A stretch of 64,000 nucleotides of DNA, from NCBI GenBank assembly GCA_034401795.1, contig JAVVLW010002611.1:40001-104000 (forward strand), written 5' to 3'. The notes under the pieces were generated by a model. The model made no database searches, was not told the origin of the DNA, and saw only the letters and a program-made list of their open reading frames with translations. How positions within the stretch are numbered: the stretch's first letter is position 1; every line of letters starts with the position of its first letter. This stretch comes from Chaetoderma sp. LZ-2023a. Taxonomy: Eukaryota > Mollusca > Caudofoveata > Chaetodermatida > Chaetodermatidae. A program made the position numbers and the translations under genes. Below are positions 47,000 to 58,149 of the stretch, one piece after another.

Positions 47000-48802
47000 T
47001 TATTTTTATTTTATTGATGCACTGGCAATGTGCGGCTTCAATTTCCATGTGCTAACTTAGCCGACAGTCATGCACCCATTAGTTTAATTTGTTGATCACC
47101 ATCTCCCGGTCGGGGGATCGAACCGCCATTCTGCAACTCCGCATAGCATCAGCAACCAGGCATCTTTCCACTGGACCACCGCACCAAGACTAAAAGTCAA
47201 GGATTGGCCGACCAGCTTTCACATGTCTGATATACTGACACACTGACGATTCATATGGGACTATCTGTGGATGCACCCGCCACAATTCAATCCTAGGCTT
47301 TTATGCCTATTGTACTCTGACTCCAGCACGGCTCTGGCAGTATATGTATTTTTATTTTATTGACGCACTGGCAACGTGCGGCTTCAATTTCCATGTGCTA
47401 ACTTAGCCGACAGTCATGCACCCATTCGTTTAATTTGTTGATCACCATCTCCCGGTCGGGGGATCGAACCGCCATTCTGCAACTCCACATAGCATCAGCA
47501 ACCAGGCATCTTTCCACTGGACCACCGCACCAAGACTAAAAGTCAAGGATTGGCCGACCAGCTTTCACATGTCTGATATACTGACACACTGACGATTCAT
47601 ATGGGACTATCTGTGGATGCACCCGCCACAATTCAATCCTAGGCTTTTACGCCTATTGTACTCTGACTCCAGCACGGCTCTGGCAGTATATGTAATTTAA
47701 TTTTATTGATGCACTGGCAACGTGCGGCTTCAATTTCCATGTGCTAACTTAGCCGACAGTCATGCACCCATTAGTTTAATTTGTTGATCACCATCTCCCG
47801 GTCGGGGGATCGAACCGCCATTCTGCAACTCCGCATAGCATCAGCAACCAGGCATCTTTCCACTGGACCACCGCACCAAGACTAAAAGTCAAGGATTGGC
47901 CGACCAGCTTTCACATGTCTGATATACTGACACACTGACGATTCATATGGGACTATCTGTGGATGCACCCGCCACAATTCAATCCTAGGCTTTTACGCCT
48001 ATTGTACTCTGACTCCAGCACGGCTCTGGCAGTATATGTATTTCTATTTTATTGACGCACTGGCAACGTGTGGCTTCAATTTCCATGTGCTAACTTAGCC
48101 GACAGTCATGCACCCATTAGTTTAATTTGTTGATCACCATCTCCTGGTCGGGGGATCGAACCACCATTCTGCAACTCCGCATAGCATCAGCAACCAGGCA
48201 TCTTTCCACTGGACCACCGCACCAAGACTAAAAGTCAAGGATTGGCCGACCAGCTTTCACATGTCTGATATACTGACACACTGACGATTCATATGTGACT
48301 ATCTGTGGATGCACCCGCCACAATTCAATCCTAGGCTTTTACGCCTATTGTACTCTGACTCCAGCACGGCTCTGGCAGTATATGTATTTTTATTTTATTG
48401 ACGCACTGGCAACGTGCGGCTTCAATTTTCATGTGCTAACTTAGCCGACAGTCATGCACCCATTAGTTTAATTTGTTGATCACCATCTCCCGGTCGGGGG
48501 ATCGAACCACCATTCTGCAACTCTGCATAGCATCAGCAACCAGGCATCTTTCCACTGGACCACCGCACCAAGACTAAAAGTCAAGGATTGGCCGACCAGC
48601 TTTCACATGTCTGATATACTGACACACTGACGATTCAAATGGGACTATCTGTGGATGCACCAGCCACAATTCAATCCTAGGCTTTTACGCCTATTGTACT
48701 CTGACTCCAGCACGGCTCTGGCAGTATATGTATTTTTATTTTATTGACGCACTGGCAACGTGCGGCTTCAATTTCCATGTGCTAACTTAGCCGACAGTCA
48801 TG
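47000..48802 (-). mobile_element. Tandem array of a tRNA-derived SINE, five 346-bp units
   Basis: CCCGGTCGGGGGATCGAACC or a close variant recurs at 47105, 47451, 47797, 48143 and 48489, exactly 346 bp apart. On the minus strand each unit has a pol III A box TGGTCCAGTGG (first unit 47168-47178), 43 bp later a B box GGTTCGATCCCCC (47112-47124), and ends with GTCAATAAAATAAAAATA. A partial sixth unit (tail only) lies at about 48731-48802. A tRNA-related head with an A-rich tail is the SINE pattern; perfect tandem repetition is unusual. There is no protein coding. Confidence 0.8.
47105..47190 (-). ncRNA. tRNA-like head of the SINE (first unit)
   Basis: The minus strand reads GTGCGGTGGTCCAGTGGAAA at its 5' side and GGCGGTTCGATCCCCCGACC at its 3' side. 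The A-to-B box spacing of 43 bp is long, which would fit a class II (Ser/Leu-like) tRNA origin. No intact acceptor stem was found, so this is not a working tRNA gene. Confidence 0.55.
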
Positions 48803-49090
48803 CATAGGAGCAACAGCGACCAGACAAATTAGTTCCAAGATATTCAATAGCTTACCCGTATCGTTTTCTGGAAAATGAGTCAGGGAGTTCAGAGATCGAT
48901 CGATGCTAACCGGAGTGAGGTGTGGGTGGAGCTAAGCTAGGGATGGGCGGGGCATAGCTAAAACTGGAAAGGGCCATTGAACTTGCACTAATTTAGGGAA
49001 GTTGTTTTACTTCAGTACATTTCATGAAACTAAACCATTATTTTGCAATGTCTCAGTGTCTCCACAATTTTCTTAGTAAATACCTGTTCT
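48803..49090 (+). repeat. Half H1 element and leader, third copy
   Basis: TAGGAGCAACAGCGACC, CAATAGCTTACCCGTATCG, the H1 3' flank and the leader ending in TGTCTCAGTGTCTCC, as in 46.52-46.78 kb. Confidence 0.8.
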
Positions 49091-49094
49091 ATTC

Positions 49095-52000
49095 TAAATT
49101 GTGTGTGCATACTGTATGCATGTCTACGCTGTACACAGGTGTATACTATTAAAGTGTGTGTATGCTGTATGCGTATCTACGCTGTACACAGGTGTATACT
49201 ATTAAAAGTGTGTGTATGCTGTATGTGTATCTACGCTATACACAGGTGTATACTATTGTAAGTGTGTGTATGCTGTATGTGTATCTACGCTATACACAGG
49301 TGTATACTATTGTAAGTGTGTGTATGCTGTATGCATGTCTACGCTATACGCAGGTGTATACTATTGTAAGTGTGTGTATGCTGTATGCATGTCTACGCTA
49401 TATGCAGGTATATAATATTGTAAGTGTGTGTATGCTGTATGCATGTCTACGCTATATGCAGGTGTATACTATTGTAAGTGTGTGTATGCTGTATGCGTAT
49501 CTACGCTGTACACAGGTGTATACTATTGTAAGTGTGTGTATGCTGTATGCATGTCTACGCTATACGCAGGTGTATACTATTGTAAGTGTGTGTATGCTGT
49601 ATGCGTATCTACGCTGTACACAGGTGTATACTTTTTTAAGTGTGTGTATGCTGCATGCGTACATGTATCTACGTTGTACACAGGTGTATACTTTTGTAAG
49701 TGTGTGTATGCTGTATGCATGTCTACGCTATACACAGGTGTATACTATTGTAAGTGTGTCTATGCTGTATGCATGTCTACGCTATACGCAGGTGTATACT
49801 ATGTAAGTGTGTGTATGCTGTATGCGTATCTACGCTGTACACACGTGTATACTATTGTAAGTGTGTGTATGCTGTATGCGTATCTACGCTGTACACAGGT
49901 GTATACTATTGTAAGTGTGTGTATGCTGTATACATATCTACGCTATATGCAGGTGTATACTATTGTAAGTGTGTGTATACTGTATGCGTATCTACGCTGT
50001 ACACAGGTGTATAATATTGTAAGTGTGTGTATGCTGTATGCGTATCTATGCTGTACACAGGTGTATACTATTGTAAGTGTGTGTATGCTGTATGCATGTC
50101 TACGCAGGTGTATACTATTGTAAGTGTGTGTATGCTGTATGCGTATCTACGCTGTACACAGGTGTATACTTTTGTAAGTGCGTGTATGCTGTATGCGTAT
50201 CTATGCTGTACACAGGTGTATACTATGTAAGTGTGTGTATGCTGTATGCGTATCTACGCTGTACACACGTGTATACTATTGTAAGTGTGTGTATGCTGTA
50301 TGCGTATCTACGCTGTACACAGGTGTATACTATTGTAAGTGTGTGTATGCTGTATACATATCTACGCTATATGCAGGTGTATACTATTGTAAGTGTGTGT
50401 ATACTGTATGCGTATCTACGCTGTACACAGGTGTATAATATTGTAAGTGTGTGTATGCTGTATGCGTATCTATGCTGTACACAGGTGTACTATTGTAAGT
50501 GTGTGTATGCTGTATGCATGTCTACGCAGGTGTATACTATTGTAAGTGTGTGTATGCTGTATGCGTATCTACGCTGTACACAGGTGTATACTTTTGTAAG
50601 TGTGTGTATGCTGTATGCATGTCTACGCTATATGCAGGTGTATACTATTGTAAGTGTGTGTATGCTGTATGCGTATCTACGCTCTGCGCAGGTGTATACT
50701 ATTGTAAGTGTGTGTATGCTGTATGCATGTCTACGCTATATGCAGGTGTATACTATTGTAAATGTGTGTATGCGTATCTACGCTGTACACAGGTGTATAC
50801 TATTGTGTGTGTATGCTGTATGCGTATCTACGCTGTACACAGGTGTATACTTTTGTAAGTGTGTGTATGCTGTATGCGTATCTACGCTGTACACAGGTGT
50901 ATACTATTGTAAGTGTGTGTATGCTGTATGCGTATCTACGCTGTACACAGGTGTATACTATTGTAAGTGTGTGTATGCTGTATGCATGTCTACGCTATAC
51001 GTAGGTGTATACTATTGTAAGTGTGTGTATGCTGTATGCGTATCTACGCTGTACACAGGTGTATACTTTTGTAAGTGCGTGTATGCTGTATGCGTATCTA
51101 TGCTGTACACAGGTGTATACTATTGTAAGTGTGTGTATGCTGTATGCGTATCTACGCTGTACACAGGTGTATAATATTGTAAGTGTGTGTATGCTGTATG
51201 CGTATCTACGCTGTACACAGGTGTATACTATTGTAAGTGTGTGTATGCTGTATGCATGTCTACGCAGGTGTATACTATTGTAAGTGTGTGTATGCTGTAT
51301 GCGTATCTACGCTGTACACAGGTGTATACTTTTGTAAGTGCGTGTATGCTGTATGCGTATCTATGCTGTACACAGGTGTATGCTATTGTAAGTGTGTGTA
51401 TGCTGTATGCGTATCTACGCTGTACACAGGTGTATACTTTTGTAAGTGTGTGTATGCTGTATGCATGTCTACGCTATATGCAGGTGTATACTATTGTAAG
51501 TGTGTGTATGCTGTATGCGTATCTACGCTCTACGCAGGTGTATACTATTGTAAGTGTGTGTATGCTGTATGCATGTCAACGCTATATGCAGGTGTATACT
51601 ATTGTAAATGTGTGTATGCGTATCTACGCTGTACACAGGTGTATACTATTGTAAGTGTGTGTATGCTGTATGCGTATCTACGCTGTACACAGGTATATAC
51701 TTTTGTAAGTGTGTGTATGCTGTATGCGTATCTACGCTGTACACAGGTGTATACTATTGTAAGTGTGTGTATGCTGTATGCGTATCTACGCTATACACAG
51801 GTGTATACTATTGTAAGTGTGTGTATGCTGTATGCATGTCTACGCTATACGCAGGTGTATACTATTGTAAGTGTGTGTATGCTGTATGCGTATCTACGCT
51901 GTACACAGGTGTATAATATTGTAAGTGTGTGTATGCTGTATGCATGTCTACACTATACGCAGGTGTATACTATTGTAAATGTGTGTATGCGTATCTATGC

Positions 52001-53870
52001 TGTACACAGGTGTATACTATTGTAAGTGTGTGTATGCTGTATGCATGTCTACGCTGAACACAAGTGTATACTATTGTAAGTGCATGTATGCTGTATGCGT
52101 ATCTACGCTGTACACAGGTGTATACTATTGTAAGTGTGTGTATGCTGTATGCATGTCTACGCTATACGCAGGTGTATACTATTGTAAGTGTGTGTATGCT
52201 GTATGCGTATCTACGCTGTACACAGATGTATACTATTGTAAGTGTGCGTATGCTCTATGCCTGTCTATGCTATACGCAGGTGTTTACTATTGTAAGTGTG
52301 TGTATGCTGTATGCGTATCTACGCTGTACACAGGTGTATACTATTGTAAGTGTGTGTATGCTGTATGCGTATCTACGCTGTATACAGGTGTATAATATTG
52401 TAAGTGTGTGTATGCTGTATGCATGTCTATGCTATCCGCAGGTGTATACTATTGTATGTGCGTGTATGCTGTATGCGTATCTACGCTATACGCAGGTGTA
52501 TACTATTGTGTGTGTATGCTGTATGCATGTCTACGCTATACGCAGGTGTATACTATTGTAAGTGTGTGTATGCTGTATGCGTATCTACGCTGTACACAGG
52601 TATATACTTTTGTAAGTGTGTGTATGCTGTATGCGTATCTACGCTGTACACAGGTGTATACTATTGTAAGTGTGTGTATGCTGTATGCGTATCTACGCTA
52701 TACACAGGTGTATACTATTGTAAGTGTGTGTATGCTGTATGCATGTCTACGCTATACGCAGGTGTATACTATTGTAAGTGTGTGTATGCTGTATGCGTAT
52801 CTACGCTGTACACAGGTGTATAATATTGTAAGTGTGTGTATGCTGTATGCATGTCTACACTATACGCAGGTGTATACTATTGTAAATGTGTGTATGCGTA
52901 TCTATGCTGTACACAGGTGTATACTATTGTAAGTGTGTGTATGCTGTATGCATGTCTACGCTGAACACAAGTGTATACTATTGTAAGTGCATGTATGCTG
53001 TATGCGTATCTACGCTGTACACAGGTGTATACTATTGTAAGTGTGTGTATGCTGTATGCATGTCTATGCTATACGCAGGTGTATACTATTGTAAGTGTGT
53101 GTATGCTGTATGCGTATCTACGCTGTACACAGATGTATACTATTGTAAGTGTGCGTATGCTCTATGCATGTCTATGCTATACGCAGGTGTTTACTATTGT
53201 AAGTGTGTGTATGCTGTATGCGTATCTACGCTGTACACAGGTGTATACTATTGTAAGTGTGTGTATGCTGTATGCATGTCTACTCTATACGCAGGTGTAT
53301 ACTATTGTAAGTGTGTGTATGCTGTATGCGTATCTACGCTGTATACAGGTGTATAATATTGTAAGTGTGTGTATGCTGTATGCATGTCTATGCTATCCGC
53401 AGGTGTATACTATTGTATGTGCGTGTATGCTGTATGCGTATCTACGCTATACGCAGGTGTATACTATTGTGTGTGTATGCTGTATGCATGTCTACGCTAT
53501 ACGCAGGTGTATACTATTGTAAGTGTGTGTATGCGTATCTACGCTGTACACAGGTGTATAGTATTGTAAGTGTGTGTATGCATGTCTACGCTATACGCAG
53601 GTGTATACTATTGTAAGTGTGTGTATGCTGTATGCATGTCTACGCCATAGGCAGGTGTATACTATTGTATGTGTGTGTGTGTGTGTATATGCTGTATGCA
53701 TGTCTATGATATACGCAGGTATATACTATTGTAAGTGTGTGTATGCTGTATGCGTTTCTACGCTGTACACAGGTGTATACTATTGTCTGTGTGTGTGTGT
53801 GTATGCATGTCTACGCTATATGCAGGTGTATACTATTGTATGTGTGTGCATGCTGTATGCATATCTAGTG
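49095..53870 (+). repeat. 54-bp satellite-like array, about 88 units
   Basis: The unit contains GTGTGTATGCTGTATGCGTA, TCTACGCTGTACACAGGTGT and ATACTATTGTAA. Variants with GCATGTCTACGCTATACGCA alternate with it. Blocks of several units recur (for example 49.79-50.1 and 50.21-50.5 kb; 51.6-52.4 and 52.5-53.4 kb). The 54-bp period (18 codons) leaves cysteine/tyrosine-rich open frames of up to 365 codons, which have no start context or composition of a real protein. Confidence 0.95.
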
Positions 53871-53934
53871 TAATAACAACGTACTGGGCATGTCCGCCTA
53901 TAGTAGGCGTGTTGGTCCAGGTAAAGGGTGTTCC

Positions 53935-54738
53935 CTAACCGGCTAGATTGATGCCTATAGGTTCCATCGTGTGGAGCTGGTGTATCCAATGGCATCCCTT
54001 TTGTCTCCTCCATGGTGTGGAGTTTTCATCATTGGGGTCTGATGAGAGAACCTGTATGATTCTGAACTGCACGTCTGTTCGTGAGTGTCCAGGTTTGTTG
54101 AAATGCCTGGCGACTGGGGTGTCGTATCTCTCACTTTTGTGGAGGTTTGATATAGATCTCAGGTGTTCCTGAATTCGGATCTTAAAGGTGCGCAGGGATT
54201 CTCCCACATATTGTTTGTTGCATTTGCTACAAGTTAGGAGGTAGACGATGTTTCTAGTTTGGCAGTTACCTATGATTTTGGCCTTGTAGGTTAGGCCCGT
54301 GTGGGATCTTGTGAAGAATCTGTTTTTCTCCATCCTGTGGCAGATGGTACAGTTTTTTGTTTTGCATGCGATAAATGGGTTTCTGTGCGTTACAGGGGCA
54401 TGCTCTGTTGGGAGTTTGGCCCTGACAATCGTGTCTTTGATTGTTTTGTTCTTCCTGTATCCAAACAGCGGTGGTTCTGAAAATGCTAACATGCATTTGT
54501 TGCTGGCTTCCAGAATTGGCCAGTACTTTTTTATGGTTTTCTTCAGAAAAACGCCTGTCCTGGTGAACTCACATACAAAGATTGGTCTTTGTATTTGAGC
54601 TTTGGCGGTTGTTTTTGGTGGAGGGTGGAGGATTTGTTGTCTGTCTTGTGATCTGGCTTTGGCCCTGGATTTATTCAGGATGCCTGTGGGGTAGCCTCGT
54701 GCTTTAGTGTCCTTGTAGGAGGATACTGTTTTTGTCAT
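53935..54738 (-). CDS. Penelope-like GIY-YIG endonuclease domain
   Basis: 267 codons, continuing the RT protein in another frame. After RGYPTGIL and KTIKKYWPILEAS there is a Cys cluster (CKTKNCTICH at about 125), then the GIY-YIG nuclease: NIVYLLTCSKCNKQYVGES (residues about 163-181), the catalytic Arg in RIQEHL (about 188), HFNKPGHS and WIHQLHTMEPIGINL at the end. In Penelope-like elements this nuclease cuts target DNA for integration. The stop at 53935 lies 66 bp from the element end. It matches the inverted copy at 56350-57013 with few changes. Confidence 0.88.
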   Translation of the reverse strand: MTKTVSSYKDTKARGYPTGILNKSRAKARSQDRQQILHPPPKTTAKAQIQRPIFVCEFTRTGVFLKKTIKKYWPILEASNKCMLAFSEPPLFGYRKNKTIKDTIVRAKLPTEHAPVTHRNPFIACKTKNCTICHRMEKNRFFTRSHTGLTYKAKIIGNCQTRNIVYLLTCSKCNKQYVGESLRTFKIRIQEHLRSISNLHKSERYDTPVARHFNKPGHSRTDVQFRIIQVLSSDPNDENSTPWRRQKGCHWIHQLHTMEPIGINLAG

Positions 54739-56101
54739 AGTCCTCTATGAGCGTGCAGATGCGTCTCAACCTGAGGAATTGTGCGTATGGGGACGAGTCC
54801 TTACAGTTTGAGGGATGGGCTGAGTCATAATGCAGGTAGCCGTGGGTGTCTGTCGGTTTTGTATAGAGATCAAAGATGATAGAATGATCCTGTGTCTGTT
54901 TGACCAGTGTGTCTAAAAAAGAAACTTGTGTTTCTGAGCATTCCATGGTGAATTTGATGCTCTGGTGAGCTTCGTTCATGTATGTGACGAACTCTTCTAG
55001 GGCTGTTTTGCCGTGCTCCCAGATTATGAATATGTCATCTATGTATCTAACATACAGTGCAGGCTGGTGTGGTGCAGTCTGCAGCAATCCTTGCTCTAAG
55101 TCGGCCATGAAGATGCATGCGAAGGTGCAGGCAGCCTTGCTTCCCATGGCGGTTCCTCCTATCTGTAGGTAGTGCTTGCCATTAAACTCGAAGTTATTGC
55201 ATTCGAGGACAAGTTTTAGAAGGTTTAGTAATCCTCTGATGGAGAGGTCGCCTGGTACCCCAAATTTGCTGCAGAATTTGGCCACCGCTCTTAGTCCTTC
55301 ATTGTTGGGTATGTTAGTATACAGTGAGGTGACATCCATTGTTACTAGAAGCGTGCCAGGTTTTGTTGGACCGAATGCTTCTAGTTGGTTGATGAAATCT
55401 GTGGTCTCTTTCACATATGATTTGATCTTTGTGACATGAACCTTGATGTGTTCGTCCACGAAACTGCTGATGAATTCTGTGGGACAGCCTATGCCGCTGA
55501 TGATCGGTCTGCCTGGGACTAAACCGTTTTGTTTGCTTTTATTTACCTTTGGTAGTAGGTAAAATCTAGCTGTGATTGGCGGTTTTGGTAATAGTCTGCC
55601 GGCAGTTTGTGCATCAATCTCTTTGTCTCTGACTAGTTGGTCTAGTCTTTTATCTACAAGGTTAGTATGTTTTAATGTCAAGTCTTGATCGACATTTTTG
55701 TAGAACCTTATGTCCGCTAGTTGGCGGTTTGCTTCTGCTATGTAATCCGTTTTGTTTTGGACTACTGTTGCTTGTCCTTTATCTGCTTTCTTAATCACTA
55801 TGGAGTGATTGTTTTTAAGTTGCACAAGGGCTGTGGCTTCCTTAGTGCTCACGTTACTTAACTTCGTTCTATGGTGAATATGTTTTCCATATTCGTACCG
55901 TATTGCCTTGAAAAAGGCTTCAAATGGTGCATCCAATGTGGGTGGCGGCATTGAAGGTTTTTTGGCGCCAAATTTCCTTGCTATGACGTCCTGAAATGTA
56001 GGTGGAGCCGGTACCGGTGGTGGGATTGTAGTACCGGCTCCCTGTTGTAAGAGTGCATGTGGTGGATGCGGGTTGGGGGTGAAGAAATGTTTCAGACGCA
56101 T
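54704..56101 (-). CDS. Penelope-like reverse transcriptase
   Basis: 465 codons. Motifs by residue: RFYLLPKVNK at about 179, GRPIISGIG at 197, MDVTSLYTNIP (motif A, catalytic Asp) at 255, GTAMGSKAACTF (motif B) at 316, YIDDIFIIW (motif C, catalytic Asp pair) at 353, and SFLDTLV downstream. This is a telomerase-related RT of the Penelope group, copying its RNA into genomic DNA. The core is uninterrupted, and the frame ends just after LIEDYDKNSILLQ. The next domain follows in a frame shifted by one near 54720 (an A5 run lies there). So the full protein is split at both ends, either by recent mutations or by sequence errors. Confidence 0.88.
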   Translation of the reverse strand: MRLKHFFTPNPHPPHALLQQGAGTTIPPPVPAPPTFQDVIARKFGAKKPSMPPPTLDAPFEAFFKAIRYEYGKHIHHRTKLSNVSTKEATALVQLKNNHSIVIKKADKGQATVVQNKTDYIAEANRQLADIRFYKNVDQDLTLKHTNLVDKRLDQLVRDKEIDAQTAGRLLPKPPITARFYLLPKVNKSKQNGLVPGRPIISGIGCPTEFISSFVDEHIKVHVTKIKSYVKETTDFINQLEAFGPTKPGTLLVTMDVTSLYTNIPNNEGLRAVAKFCSKFGVPGDLSIRGLLNLLKLVLECNNFEFNGKHYLQIGGTAMGSKAACTFACIFMADLEQGLLQTAPHQPALYVRYIDDIFIIWEHGKTALEEFVTYMNEAHQSIKFTMECSETQVSFLDTLVKQTQDHSIIFDLYTKPTDTHGYLHYDSAHPSNCKDSSPYAQFLRLRRICTLIEDYDKNSILLQGH

Positions 56102-56346
56102 GCGTCTAAAAATGCCTGTAAATCAGTGTATAGGCTTCCCATGTTTGGTTCTGAGACCGTAGGGCTAAAGCCCAAACCTTTATCTAAAAGACTGATGGTT
56201 GCCATGTTGAGAGGGGAATCTGAGAGGTTGAAAACAAAAGGAGAAACATAAGTTTCAGAATCTGTATTACCAGCATTATTGTTACGGTTTGATGAAAACA
56301 AGTGAGTGAACATTGATTGAAATGTTAAAACAAAAACAACCGCCAA
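56092..56346 (-). pseudogene. Penelope-like ORF, N-terminal piece
   Basis: Encodes FNLSDSPLNMATISLLDKGL followed by GFSPTV and YTDLQAF, the usual opening of Penelope-like proteins (an xNLSxxxLxxxxxxLLxKGLxFxPT pattern). The frame runs to a stop at 56092, where a 5-T run precedes the RRMRLK motif of the next piece in another frame. The first Met lies inside the inverted-arm boundary, so a downstream Met (about 56313) may be the real start. Confidence 0.75.
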
Positions 56347-56349
56347 AAC

Positions 56350-57013
56350 TCAAATACAAAGACCAATCTTTGTATGTGAGTTCACCAAGACAGGCGTTTT
56401 TCTGAATAAAACCATAAAAAAGTACTGGCCAATTCTGGAAGCCAGCAACAAATGCAGGTTAGCATTTCCAGAACCACCGCTGTTTGGATACAGGAAGAAC
56501 AAAACAATCAAAGACACGATTGTCAGGGCCAAACTCCCAACAGAGCATGCCCCTGCAACGCACAGAAACCCATTTATCGCATGCAAAACAAAAAACTGTA
56601 CCATCTGCCACAGGATGGAGAAAAACAGATTCTTCACAAGCTCCCACACGGGCCTAACCTACAAGGCCAAAATCATAGGTAACTGCCAAACTAGAAACAT
56701 CGTCTACCTCCTAACTTGTAGCAAATGCAACAAACAATACGTGGGAGAATCCCTGCGCACCTTTAAGATCCGAATTCAGGAACACCTGAGATGTATATCA
56801 AACCTCCACAAAAGTGAGAGATACGACACCCCAGTCGCCAGGCATTTCAACAAACCTGGACACTCACGAACAGACGTGCAGTTCAGAATCATACAGGTTC
56901 TCTCATCAGACCCTGATGATGAAAACTCCACACCATGGAGGAGACAAAAGGAATGCCATTGGATACACCAGCTCCACACGATGGAACCTATAGGCATCAA
57001 TCTAGCAGGTTAG
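56350..57013 (+). CDS. Second GIY-YIG domain in the inverted arm
   Basis: The plus strand carries an uninterrupted frame from about 56353 (IQRPIFVCEF) through NIVYLLTCSKCNKQYVGES and RIQEHL to IGINLAG and stop at 57011-57013. It matches the minus-strand domain nearly codon for codon (for example Thr/Arg, Ser/Arg, Asn/Asp single changes). It has no RT and no upstream Met before MEKNRFFT (56615), so it is a truncated terminal copy rather than a separate gene. Open reading over 220 codons suggests that the duplication is recent. Confidence 0.82.
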
Positions 57014-57083
57014 GGAACACCCTTTACCTGGACCAACACGCCTACTATAGGCGGACATGCCCAGTACGTTGTTATTACAACTT

Positions 57084-57710
57084 TTTAAAATAGGTGCTCC
57101 CACAGCTCATCTTTTAAATCAAAAAAGGTAAACCACACACTTTATAGCGACGTCACCACTTTCGCCGCTGACAACAAACCCCATGACGTCATACCCATTG
57201 TCATCACTTCAGCATCTTTTAAAGATGTCTTCAATATTACGGCATCCCAATATGGATACAAGCGCAAATGCGCATCCTCTTTATTTTTTCATTCATTTTA
57301 TTTACAAGTTTTCATACATCATTGAAAAAATCCATTATACATAATAATACATATCTATATCGATCTTGTAAAAACTTGACACTTACATGTATCCTTGGAT
57401 TTCCCAATACTCCCAAGACCAATAGAGGACAACCAACATTACTTCTGTTTTAAGATATCAAACGCCCATAAAACAGATGCTATATCAGAAAAAAGTGGAG
57501 CACAAAAATGCCCACTCCCAGTTGACAAAACTTTGCCTCTGATGAGTTCCGCTCAAGGAACGAAACGCCATAAAGTCTGAATCAAAAACAGTGATGACTA
57601 CACATGATCACTACCCACAAAACAGCCCAAAAAATTCTCCACTAAAGGAGTAAAGAGACTCATGAATTTGACCGACAGAGACCCTTAAGACATTCATCAC
57701 CAAAAACAAA
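57084..57710. other. No gene seen; possible Penelope-associated flank
   Basis: Not related to the 54-bp repeat. One TGACGTCA palindrome occurs near 57183. A weakly open minus-strand frame at 57660-58043 is made of the GGCGGTTTT motif repeats and is not a gene. Confidence 0.4.
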
Positions 57711-57713
57711 CTC

Positions 57714-58008
57714 AACCGTTAAAAAACCTGAGCCGCCAAAACAAAGTTTTTTCCAAAACCGCCAAAATGGACACAACCGGTAAAAAATCCACACCCGGCA
57801 AAAGTAACCACAACCGCCAAAAACATTGTAAAAACCGCCAAAATGGGAGAACCGCCAAAAAACTGACAACCGGCAAAAAATACTCAACCGCCAAAAACTG
57901 CCACAACCGCCAAAAATGACACAACCGGTAAACTTGACCCCAACCGGTAAAATGAAGGTCAACCGGCAAAAATGTCTGACCAAACCTCCAATGGGAAAAC
58001 CGCCAGTC
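57714..58008 (+). promoter_or_regulatory. Cluster of about 16 AACCGCCAAAA-type motifs
   Basis: AACCGCCAAAA, or AACCGGCAAAA / AACCGGTAAAA, occurs near 57714, 57732, 57757, 57775, 57792, 57812, 57834, 57849, 57868, 57886, 57905, 57923, 57942, 57961 and 57999, about 15-25 bp apart. The linkers are unrelated in sequence, so this is not a plain tandem repeat. It lies 60 bp upstream of a TATA box. The complement TTTTGGCGGTT resembles an E2F-type site, but the binding factor is speculation. Confidence 0.6.
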
Positions 58009-58070
58009 TGGTTTTTCTCTGCCCATATATGGTCAAGATTCACTCAATCCACAGGCTCACCCCGGAAGGG

Positions 58071-58078
58071 TATAAAAG
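58071..58078 (+). promoter_or_regulatory. TATA box with downstream initiator matches
   Basis: TATAAAAG, with the initiator-type hexamers TCAGTC (58090-58095) and TCATTC (58100-58105) downstream. The second places a start A 31 bp from the first T. It points right, into the 54-bp repeat. It may be the promoter of a retroelement terminal repeat; no transcript is known here. Confidence 0.45.
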
Positions 58079-58149
58079 GGACAAAAATTTCAGTCCAGAT
58101 CATTCAGACTTTTGGTCTCACATTTGCGACCAAGCATCAGGCTAAAATA

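Larger units (their letters stand above)
53869..57083 (-). mobile_element. Penelope-like element with inverted partial second copy
   Basis: A minus-strand element encoding RT plus GIY-YIG endonuclease spans from 56.3 kb down to 53.87 kb. At its 5' side a second copy of its last ~750 bp lies in opposite orientation (56332-57083). The outer ends are mirror images: TAATAACAACGTACTGGGCA at 53870 and its complement ending near 57082. The head-to-head form is known for Penelope-like elements, which often carry partial or inverted terminal copies. The element sits in the 54-bp array, which resumes at 58.15 kb. Confidence 0.88.

Noticed and set aside
49043-53873. Long Cys/Tyr-rich open frames (up to 365 codons)
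   Set aside because: They follow from the 54-bp unit being a multiple of three. All three plus frames are open in blocks, and there is no start context, splice signal or protein-like composition.
54299-54598. 99-codon plus-strand frame with hydrophobic stretches, also mirrored at 56350-56649 minus
   Set aside because: Antisense shadow of the GIY-YIG domain, duplicated because the arm is inverted.
57660-58043. 127-codon minus-strand frame rich in Phe, Gly, Trp and Cys
   Set aside because: It is the GGCGGTTTT motif cluster read on the other strand; no family features.
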